DNA from: Geodermatophilus saharensis
GTDB lineage: Bacteria > Actinomycetota > Actinomycetes > Mycobacteriales > Geodermatophilaceae
DNA length: 64,000 nt
Direction of reading: 5' to 3'
NCBI RefSeq assembly: GCF_900188205.1
Contig: NZ_FZOH01000004.1
Location: 62,001 to 126,000, forward strand
Shown: piece after piece, positions 25,243-31,283 of the stretch
Layout: the number at the start of each line of letters is the position of its first letter
Numbering within the stretch: position 1 is the first letter of the stretch
Notes under the pieces: model-generated
Database searches by the model: none
The model's input: the letters and a program-made list of their open reading frames with translations, nothing else
What the model was told of the DNA's origin: nothing
Program-made: the position numbers and the translations under genes

Positions 25243-25533
25243 ATGACGACGATGCAGGAACTCCCCCAGGTCCAGGACTGCTCCGTGACCAGCTGTTCCT
25301 ACAACGCGGGATCCAGCTGTCACGCCGGGGCCATCACCGTCAGCGGCGACCACGCCCACTGCGGCACCTTCGTCGAGATCTCCTTCCGGGGCGGCCTCGA
25401 CCGCACCGGCATGGTGGGCGCCTGTCACCGCTCCGACTGCCGGCACAACGAGCAGCTCGAGTGCACCGCGCCGGGCGTCCGCGTCGGCCCCGGGGCCGAC
25501 GCCGCGGACTGCCTGACCTACGAGGCCAGGTAG
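25243..25533 (+). CDS. DUF1540 cysteine-rich protein
   Basis: This 96-residue protein holds two similar Cys-rich modules: DCSVTSCSYNAGSSCHAGAI and ACHRSDCRHNEQLECTAPGV. These are DUF1540 units (CxxxxCxxN...C), probably small metal-binding knuckles. A further Cys pair lies between and after them (HCGTF, DCLTYEAR). The function is unknown; actinobacterial relatives are widespread. The ATG follows CTGAGGTCC, a short ribosome site. The last 16 bp overlap the end of the convergent gene at 25518-25943. Confidence 0.85.
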   Translation: MTTMQELPQVQDCSVTSCSYNAGSSCHAGAITVSGDHAHCGTFVEISFRGGLDRTGMVGACHRSDCRHNEQLECTAPGVRVGPGADAADCLTYEAR

Positions 25534-25943
25534 TCGAAGCCGCCCACCGGCTCGAGGGACAGCGCTCCCCCGGCGGAGCGCAGCGCGCCGTCGGCGAACG
25601 ACAGCGCGGCCACCGGGTCGGCGTCGTCCACGAGGACGGCGCGCCCGGGGGCGGCGACCGAGCGGACGGCGCTGAGCACCGCGCGCCGGTCGGTCGACGA
25701 CAGCCCGTCGGTGAGCCGGTCGACCAGCACGATCGAGGCGTCGCCGCGACGGGCCTCCTCCACCGCGGCCAGCCGCGGGCCGACGCCCTCGCCCGACGTC
25801 GGCGACAGCCGCTGGACCGGGACGGAGCCGTGCCCACCGGCGCAGCGGCCGGTGCTCTCGTCGAGAGCGGTCATGACCTGTCGCCGGGCGTTCTCGGAGC
25901 CCATGAGCACGGTCATCTGACCGAGCGGCAGCCGCAGTCCCAT
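25518..25943 (-). CDS. Degenerate, mini ABC-ATPase-like protein under an iron box
   Basis: This 141-residue protein keeps the outline of an ABC ATPase but lacks its chemistry. LPLGQMTVLMGSENARRQV sits where Walker A would be but has no GK(S/T). IVLVDRLTDGLSSTDRRAV matches Walker B plus D-loop, with Arg in place of the catalytic Glu. AVLVDDADPVAALSFADGAL matches the H-loop region without its His. The helical domain and the LSGGQ signature are missing. It is therefore likely a non-hydrolysing regulator or relic. GGAGG precedes ATG 25943, and an IdeR/DtxR-type box lies 20 bp upstream, implying control by iron. Confidence 0.6.
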   Translation of the reverse strand: MGLRLPLGQMTVLMGSENARRQVMTALDESTGRCAGGHGSVPVQRLSPTSGEGVGPRLAAVEEARRGDASIVLVDRLTDGLSSTDRRAVLSAVRSVAAPGRAVLVDDADPVAALSFADGALRSAGGALSLEPVGGFDYLAS

Positions 25944-25962
25944 CGAGCCTCCACGAGTCGGG

Positions 25963-25981
25963 ATAGGCAAGCCTAACCTGC
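25963..25981. promoter_or_regulatory. Iron box (IdeR/DtxR-type operator)
   Basis: On the minus strand the 19-mer reads GCAGGTTAGGCTTGCCTAT. It matches the consensus TTAGGTTAGGCTAACCTAA at 14 of 19 positions, including the central AGGTTAGGCT. It lies 20-38 bp before ATG 25943 and 80 bp before the rightward epimerase gene. An IdeR gene is in this window at 43317. Confidence 0.65.
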
Positions 25982-26010
25982 CTCGGGTCGACGAGTCCAG
26001 CTCCCACCCG

Positions 26011-26049
26011 GGCGCCCGGGGACGCCCGGGGACGCCCGGGGACGCCCGG
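26011..26049. repeat. Four 10-bp tandem repeats in a 5' leader
   Basis: Units of GACGCCCGGG, the first and last with one change, run from 26011 to 26049, just before the GGAAGGAG ribosome site of the epimerase gene. The array is non-coding on the plus strand. Confidence 0.85.
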
Positions 26050-26060
26050 AAGGAGCCGGC

Positions 26061-27002
26061 ATGGCACGGGTCCTCCTCGCCGGTGGCACCGGCGCCGTCG
26101 GCCGCCCGGTGCTCCCGCTGCTGATCGCCGCCGGCCACCAGGTCACCGCCACCACCCGCTCGCCCGCGCGGGTCGAGCAGCTGCGCGCCGCCGGCGCCGA
26201 GCCGGTCGTCGTCGACGCCTTCGACTCCGCCACGCTGCGTGCCGCCGTGACCGCCGCCCGCCCGGACGTCGTCGTCCACCAGCTCACCGCGCTGGCCACC
26301 CCGGCGCAGGACTACGGCTCCTGGCTGGCCGACACCAACCGGCTGCGCGCCGAGGTCACCCCCGTCCTCGTCGACGCCGCCCGCGACGCCGGGGCACGCC
26401 GCGTCGTCGCCCAGAGCGCCAGCTTCACCACCGCGCCGCGCGGCCCCTGGCTGCTCGACGAGGACGCGCCGCTGGACACCGACGCCCCGGGCGCGCTGCG
26501 CGGGCACGTGCAGGCGAACCTCGCGCTGGAGCGGGCGGTGCTCGGCACGGACGGCGTCGACGGCGTGGTGCTGCGCTACGGGTTCCTCTACGGCCCCGGC
26601 ACCGGCTTCGCGCCCGGCGGTGGCTTCGCCGAGGCGGTGCGCACCGGCCGGCAGCCGATCGTGGGCGACGGGGAGGGCCGCTACCCGTTCGTCCACGTCG
26701 ACGACGCCGCCGCCGTCACCGTCGCCGCCGTCGAGCGCGGGGCGCCGGGGGTCTACAACGTCGTCGACGACGACCCGGCGCCCATGCGCGAGTGGGTGCC
26801 CTTCCTCGCCCGCCTGCTCGGCGGCCCCGAGCCGTCGGTCGTGCCCGCCGACGTCGCCGAGCGGGAGATCGGCCCGCAGGCGGTCTACTACGGCACCCGG
26901 CTGCGCGGCGCGTCCAACGCGCGGGCCCGCCGCGAGCTGGGCATGCACCTGCGGTACCCGAGCTGGCGGGAGGGCTTCCGCGCGGTCTTCGGCGCGGCCT
27001 GA
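26061..27002 (+). CDS. NAD(P)-dependent epimerase/dehydratase family protein
   Basis: This 313-residue extended short-chain dehydrogenase has the N-terminal cofactor motif RVLLAGGTGAVGRPVLPLL (GxxGxxG) and an early-strand TTRSPAR, whose Arg suggests NADP. The canonical YxxxK is not obvious (RGHVQANLALERAVL lies in its place), so it may be an atypical, NmrA-like or non-catalytic member. The later FVHVDDAAAVTVAAVE and YNVVDDDPAPMREWV motifs are typical. The ATG has GGAAGGAG upstream. An iron box and a 10-bp repeat lie within 100 bp upstream. The substrate is unknown. Confidence 0.8.
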   Translation: MARVLLAGGTGAVGRPVLPLLIAAGHQVTATTRSPARVEQLRAAGAEPVVVDAFDSATLRAAVTAARPDVVVHQLTALATPAQDYGSWLADTNRLRAEVTPVLVDAARDAGARRVVAQSASFTTAPRGPWLLDEDAPLDTDAPGALRGHVQANLALERAVLGTDGVDGVVLRYGFLYGPGTGFAPGGGFAEAVRTGRQPIVGDGEGRYPFVHVDDAAAVTVAAVERGAPGVYNVVDDDPAPMREWVPFLARLLGGPEPSVVPADVAEREIGPQAVYYGTRLRGASNARARRELGMHLRYPSWREGFRAVFGAA

Positions 27003-27011
27003 GACGTCCGG

Positions 27012-27506
27012 TCAGGGACGCAGCACGTGGCCGACGAAGGTGTCCAGCCGCCGGCGCAGCTCGTCGACCCGCTCGGGGACGACCTCCGCGGGGTCGCGCT
27101 CCCGCAGCCACGGCGGGATCTCGGTCCGGACGCGGGAGGAGCAGGCGAGGTCGGCGCAGACGTACTGGCCGACCGTGTTGCCGTTGCGGCCGGCCTCCCC
27201 GGCGCGGCGGGCGGTGAACAGCGAGACGTCCGCGCCGGTCTGCGTGGTCTGGCAGAGTAGGCACATCGCCGACGTGCGGGCGGACATCGCCGTGTCCGCG
27301 GCGCGCAGGGCGATGCCCAGCGGGCGGCCCTCCCGCCACAGGACGGCGTAGCCGCGCAGCGGGGCCCGGGCGTCCCGCCAGCCCAGGAAGTCCAGGTCGT
27401 CCCACGGCAGGTCGGACAGGCCGGCCGGCAGCGTGGCGGCCGCGGCCTCGCTGCGGGAGCAGTTGACGAACGAGCGCCGGATCTGGGGCTCGGTGAGGGG
27501 GTCCAC
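27012..27506 (-). CDS. FBP domain protein (EF-G-binding, fusidic-acid-resistance-like zinc finger)
   Basis: This 164-residue protein ends in an FBP C-terminal treble-clef zinc finger: SAMCLLCQTTQTGADVSLF followed by YVCADLACSSRVRT supplies four Cys ligands. FusB/FusC proteins with this fold bind elongation factor G and rescue ribosomes from fusidic acid, but chromosomal actinobacterial relatives are uncharacterised. The N-terminal helical part (LTEPQIRRSFVNCSRSEA) fits the family. The GTG start is at 27506. It converges on the epimerase gene with 9 bp between stops. Resistance should not be assumed. Confidence 0.85.
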   Translation of the reverse strand: MDPLTEPQIRRSFVNCSRSEAAAATLPAGLSDLPWDDLDFLGWRDARAPLRGYAVLWREGRPLGIALRAADTAMSARTSAMCLLCQTTQTGADVSLFTARRAGEAGRNGNTVGQYVCADLACSSRVRTEIPPWLRERDPAEVVPERVDELRRRLDTFVGHVLRP

Positions 27507-27610
27507 GGTGGTCCTCCGGACGTGGGGCGTGCGCGGGCCGGCCTCCGCCGGGCGGGTGCGGCGGGCCCGTTCGGGTCTCCCCCAGCGTGCGTCGGCCGGC
27601 CCCGCCGGTC

Positions 27611-27652
27611 GTCCTCCGCGCGTGCCGTCCTCCCCTCCTCCCCGCGGAGGAC
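27611..27652 (-). terminator. Hairpin between the response-regulator and FBP genes
   Basis: GTCCTCCGCG (27611-27620) and CGCGGAGGAC (27643-27652) pair perfectly over 10 bp around a 22-base C/T-rich loop. It lies about 30 bp past the stop of the leftward two-component operon and could end it. A third partial copy (GTCCTCC) follows. Confidence 0.4.
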
Positions 27653-27683
27653 GTCGCGCGGTGTCCTCCTGCGCGCGGGCCGC

Positions 27684-28346
27684 TCAGGAGGCGGAGGGCC
27701 TGACGATCCCCCGCTCGTAGGCCAGCACCACGGCCTGCACGCGGTCGCGCAGGCCGAGCTTCATGAGGACGTTGCTGACGTGGGTCTTGACCGTGGTCTC
27801 GCTGAGCACGAGCTCCGCGGCGATCTCGGCGTTGGACATGCCCCGGGCCACCAGCAGCAGGACCTGGTGCTCGCGCTCGGTGAGCCCGTCCAGCGGCGGG
27901 GGCTCCTGCCCGGCGGCCGGGAGCAGCCGGGCGAAGCGGTCCAGCAGGCGCCGGGTGACCCGCGGCGCGACGACGGCCTCGCCCCGGTGGACGACGCGCA
28001 CGGCGTCCACGAGGTCCTCCGCGGGCACGTCCTTGAGCAGGAAGCCCGAGGCGCCGGCCCGCAGCGAGTCGACGACGTACTCGTCGAGGTCGTAGGTGGT
28101 CAGCACCAGCACGCGGGGCGGGTCGGGCAGCTCGGCCAGCCGCCGGGTCGCCTCGACGCCGTCCATGCGCGGCATGCGGATGTCCATGAGGACGACGTCC
28201 GGGCGCAGCGCCCGCACCTGGGACAGCGCGACCTCGCCGTCGCCGGCCTCGCCGACGACCTCGACGTCCGGCTCGGACTGCAGGATGAGCCGGAAGCCGG
28301 TGCGCAGCAGCGGCTGGTCGTCGACCAGCAGCACCCGGATGGTCAC
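27684..28346 (-). CDS. NarL/LuxR-family response regulator
   Basis: This 220-residue DNA-binding response regulator has a receiver domain (about 1-120) with the acidic pair in LLVDDQPLLRTGFRLI, the phospho-acceptor Asp in DVVLMDIRMPRMDGVEATR and the Lys in GFLLKDVPAEDL. The LuxR-type helix-turn-helix (about 150-215) contains LTEREHQVLLLVARGMSNAE and VKTHVSNVLMKLGLRDR. Its GTG start overlaps the stop of the kinase gene by 4 bp (GTGA), so the pair forms a coupled two-component system. Target genes are unknown. Confidence 0.93.
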   Translation of the reverse strand: MTIRVLLVDDQPLLRTGFRLILQSEPDVEVVGEAGDGEVALSQVRALRPDVVLMDIRMPRMDGVEATRRLAELPDPPRVLVLTTYDLDEYVVDSLRAGASGFLLKDVPAEDLVDAVRVVHRGEAVVAPRVTRRLLDRFARLLPAAGQEPPPLDGLTEREHQVLLLVARGMSNAEIAAELVLSETTVKTHVSNVLMKLGLRDRVQAVVLAYERGIVRPSAS

Positions 28347-29524
28347 GCGGCACTCCTCGACGTCGGCAGGGTGGCGGTGACGGTGAACCCGCCCCCGCCG
28401 CGCGGGCCGGCACGCAGCCGCCCGCCGTAGACCGCGACGCGCTCGGCCAGCGAGCGCAGCCCCCGGCCCTCGGACTCTCCGTCCCGCGCGCCGCGGCCGT
28501 CGTCCTCGACGGCGAGCGACAGGCTCCCGGGGCGCCAGTGCAGCACGACCGTCGCCGCGGCCCGGCCGGCGTGCTGCTGGCAGTTGCGCAGCGCCTCCTG
28601 CACCAGGCGGTAGGCGGTCAGCGCGACCCCGGGCTCGACCTCGGCCGCGGTGCCGACCGACACCAGGTCCACCGGCAGGCCGGCGGCCCGGGCCGAGGCC
28701 ACCAGGTCGTCGATGTCGGCCAGGCCCGGCTGCGGCCGCAGGTCGGCGGCGTCGTCACTGGGGCGCAGCACGCCGAGGATGCGCCGCATGTCGGCGATCG
28801 CGTCCTGACCGGTGCGCTCCACCGTGCGCAGCAGGTCCTCGGCGGTGTCCGGGTCGCTGCGCAGCAGGCGCCGGGCGGCGGCGGTCTGCACGGTCAGCGC
28901 CGTCAGGCCGTGGGTGACCAGGTCCTGCATCTCGCGGGCGACGGCGGCCCGCTCGTCGACCTCCACGGCCCGGCTGCGGGCCTCCCGGGCCTCCAGCAGG
29001 GCGCGGTTGCGCTCCTCCAGGCCGGCGGTGTGCTCCCGCCGCAGCCGCACCGAGCGGCCCACGCCGAAGCCGGTCCCCAGCAGCAGCCCGTTGCCGAACC
29101 AGTCCGCCAGGGAGGGTTCGAAGGGTCCGGTGACCAGGACGACGGCGGCCAGCAGGCCCGCGCCCGCCGTGGCGACGGCGCTCTGCCGCAGCGGGCGGCC
29201 GGCGGCGACCGTGTAGGTGACCAGCAGCGGGGCGAGGGTGGCCACGCCCTGCGCGTAGCCCTGCTGCACGGGCAGCAGGGAGGCGACCGACGCCACGGCC
29301 AGGGCCGCCAGCGGCCAGCGGGTGCGGACGGCCACCGCCGCGCCGGAGAGCACCGCCAGCCCGACGCTGAGGGCGTCGGGCTCCCGGAAGTCGTAGTCGA
29401 CGAAGGTCGGGGCCGACCACAGCGCCAGGGTCGCGAACAGGGCGACCAGCGCTCCGAGGACGACGTCCTCCCGTGCGCCCCACTGCCAGCGCGGGGTGCC
29501 GGGGCGGACACCGGGAGGCTGCAC
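28343..29524 (-). CDS. Membrane sensor histidine kinase (HisKA_3 type)
   Basis: This 393-residue sensor kinase has about five hydrophobic segments in residues 15-150, with no large extracytoplasmic domain. A coiled linker follows (LEERNRALLEAREARSRAVE), then HisKA_3. The usual phospho-acceptor His is not in the expected place: the motif reads AAVAREMQDLVTHGLTALTV, where most relatives have an R-x-(L/I)-HD box. The ATPase domain is normal (EALRNCQQHAGRA with the N-box, then VEDDGRGA). The GTG start has TAGCGT six bases upstream, a leaderless layout. It is coupled to the response regulator. Confidence 0.88.
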   Translation of the reverse strand: MQPPGVRPGTPRWQWGAREDVVLGALVALFATLALWSAPTFVDYDFREPDALSVGLAVLSGAAVAVRTRWPLAALAVASVASLLPVQQGYAQGVATLAPLLVTYTVAAGRPLRQSAVATAGAGLLAAVVLVTGPFEPSLADWFGNGLLLGTGFGVGRSVRLRREHTAGLEERNRALLEAREARSRAVEVDERAAVAREMQDLVTHGLTALTVQTAAARRLLRSDPDTAEDLLRTVERTGQDAIADMRRILGVLRPSDDAADLRPQPGLADIDDLVASARAAGLPVDLVSVGTAAEVEPGVALTAYRLVQEALRNCQQHAGRAAATVVLHWRPGSLSLAVEDDGRGARDGESEGRGLRSLAERVAVYGGRLRAGPRGGGGFTVTATLPTSRSAA

Positions 29525-29530
29525 GCGGCC

Positions 29531-29536
29531 ACGCTA
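29531..29536 (-). promoter_or_regulatory. -10 hexamer TAGCGT of the two-component operon
   Basis: On the minus strand TAGCGT is followed by six bases and the GTG start at 29524. It faces a divergent leaderless promoter at 29654. Confidence 0.4.
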
Positions 29537-29653
29537 GGCGGCGCCCGCGGGCCGGCGCCTCCTCCGTGCGGACCGGATCCCCCGCCGGCCTCGTCCCCGA
29601 GGAGGAGGCCGGCCGGTCGGGTCGACGTTCCAGTCCGGTGCGGTTCCGCTGGC

Positions 29654-29659
29654 TATCCT
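29654..29659 (+). promoter_or_regulatory. -10 hexamer TATCCT of the PAS-GAF kinase gene
   Basis: TATCCT is followed by eight bases and the GTG start at 29668, with no ribosome site between. Confidence 0.45.
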
Positions 29660-29667
29660 GTGCGGCC

Positions 29668-31263
29668 GTGGACCACCGGGGCGCCGCCGCGCCCGAGCAG
29701 CACCAGCCGGCGGCAGCCGTCCCCGCGCCCAGGACCGGCTCGCCGGCTCCCGACCGCACCGACGGCGGGGCCGTGCTCCGCGCGCTCGGACTCGACGCGC
29801 TCGTGGACCTCCTCGAGTCGGCGAACTACGGCGTCTGCATCACCGGGGAGGACCACAGCTGGGTGTACCTGAACCCGGCGGGTGCCGCGGTGATCGGCCG
29901 CCCGTTCGCCGAGCTGGCCGGTCAGGACTACCTGCAGTCCTTCGCCGAGCACGAGCGGGCCGCGCTGCTGGAGCTCGAGCACGACCAGCGGGCCGGTGAC
30001 ACCGGCTTCTACGCCAACACCGTCGTCCGGCCGGACGGCAGCGAGGTCGGCATCACCTGGTCGGGCTCGGTGCTGCGCGTCGGCGACCGGGAGCTGGCCC
30101 CGGCGGTGTTCCACCCGACCTTCGGGCTGGGCCCGTCCGACACCGAGGCGGTGGTCCCCGGCGCGGCCGCGGCCGGCATCGCCGAGGGCGCCCCGGTCGA
30201 GGAGGTGCTGGCCAGCCTGGCCCGTGAGGCGGTCGACCGCTCGCGGGCCCTGGGCTGCCTGCTGCTCGCCGAGGCCGACGAGGCCGACGGGGGCCGGCTG
30301 CTGCTGCGCGCGTCTGCCGGCCTCCCGCCGGGGACCGGCGACGCCGTCGCGGAGGCCGGCCTGTCCGTCTCCGACCTCCCGGGCGGGGAGCTGCTGACCG
30401 CCGGCCGCCTGCTGCTGCTCTCCGACGGGCGGCAGCGTCTCGAGCGGTCCTCACCCCCGCTGGCCGAGCACCTGGCCGGGCTGTGCTGGCAGGGTGCGGC
30501 CGCCCTGCCGCTGCACCGCGGCGGGCGCACCGTGGGGTGCCTCCTGCTGCTCATGCCGGCGTCGGTGACCGCCCCCACCAAGTCGGAGCTGACGTCGTGG
30601 TCGGCGCTGGGGGCGCACGCCTCGGTCGCGCTGGCCGACGAGCAGCTGCGGGCCCAGGCCGCCGAGCTGGAACGCCGGCGCCTCGGCCGCGACCTGCACG
30701 ACTCGCTCAGCGCGTCGCTGTTCTCCCTGCACGCCCGGGCCCAGGCCGTGCGGCGCGGCCTGGCGGCCGGGGACGGGGAGCTGGTCGCGGCGGCGGCCCG
30801 GGACCTGGAGGAGCTGTCCCGGCAGGCGGTCGCCGAGCTGCGGGCCACGGTCACCGGCATCCGCGGGGGGTCCCCCGACCTGGCCGGTGCCCTGACCGAC
30901 CTGGCCCGCACCTGCACGGCCCGCGACGGCCTGCCCGTGCGCCTGCGGCTGGCCGCCGGCCTGCCCGCGGTGGACGCGGAGCACACCGAGCACCTGGCCC
31001 GCATCGCCGCCGAGGCGCTGCACAACTGCGTCAAGCACGCCCGGGCCGGCAGCGCCGAGCTCGCGCTGGAGGTGCGGGGCTCGGAGCTGGTCCTCACCGT
31101 CGCCGACGACGGCCGGGGCTTCGACCCCGGCGCGCCGCGCGGTGGCGGGCACGGGCAGCGGACGATGCGGGAGCGTGCGCTGCTGTGCGGCGGGTGGCTG
31201 CACGTGGACAGCGCACCCGGGAGGGGCACGCGGCTCGTCGTCCGCGTGCCCCTCCCGGGCTGA
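29668..31263 (+). CDS. Cytoplasmic PAS-GAF sensor histidine kinase (HisKA_3)
   Basis: This 531-residue soluble sensor kinase is built as a PAS domain (about 45-150; NYGVCITGEDHSWVYLNPAG), a GAF domain (about 170-330), a HisKA_3 dimerisation helix with the phospho-His in RRRLGRDLHDSLSASLFSLH, and a C-terminal HATPase (EALHNCVKHARAGS, then VADDGRGFDPG). It resembles the DevS/LiaS-type kinases. No response regulator gene is adjacent in the same direction. The divergent operon supplies a NarL-type regulator 1.3 kb away, but that one already has its own kinase. The start follows a leaderless -10. Confidence 0.88.
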   Translation: MDHRGAAAPEQHQPAAAVPAPRTGSPAPDRTDGGAVLRALGLDALVDLLESANYGVCITGEDHSWVYLNPAGAAVIGRPFAELAGQDYLQSFAEHERAALLELEHDQRAGDTGFYANTVVRPDGSEVGITWSGSVLRVGDRELAPAVFHPTFGLGPSDTEAVVPGAAAAGIAEGAPVEEVLASLAREAVDRSRALGCLLLAEADEADGGRLLLRASAGLPPGTGDAVAEAGLSVSDLPGGELLTAGRLLLLSDGRQRLERSSPPLAEHLAGLCWQGAAALPLHRGGRTVGCLLLLMPASVTAPTKSELTSWSALGAHASVALADEQLRAQAAELERRRLGRDLHDSLSASLFSLHARAQAVRRGLAAGDGELVAAAARDLEELSRQAVAELRATVTGIRGGSPDLAGALTDLARTCTARDGLPVRLRLAAGLPAVDAEHTEHLARIAAEALHNCVKHARAGSAELALEVRGSELVLTVADDGRGFDPGAPRGGGHGQRTMRERALLCGGWLHVDSAPGRGTRLVVRVPLPG

Positions 31264-31283
31264 CCCGCCTCAGCGGGACCGGC

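Noticed and set aside
27012-27506. Fusidic-acid resistance gene
   Set aside because: Only the C-terminal FBP zinc-finger pattern is clear. Chromosomal actinobacterial relatives have no shown resistance role.
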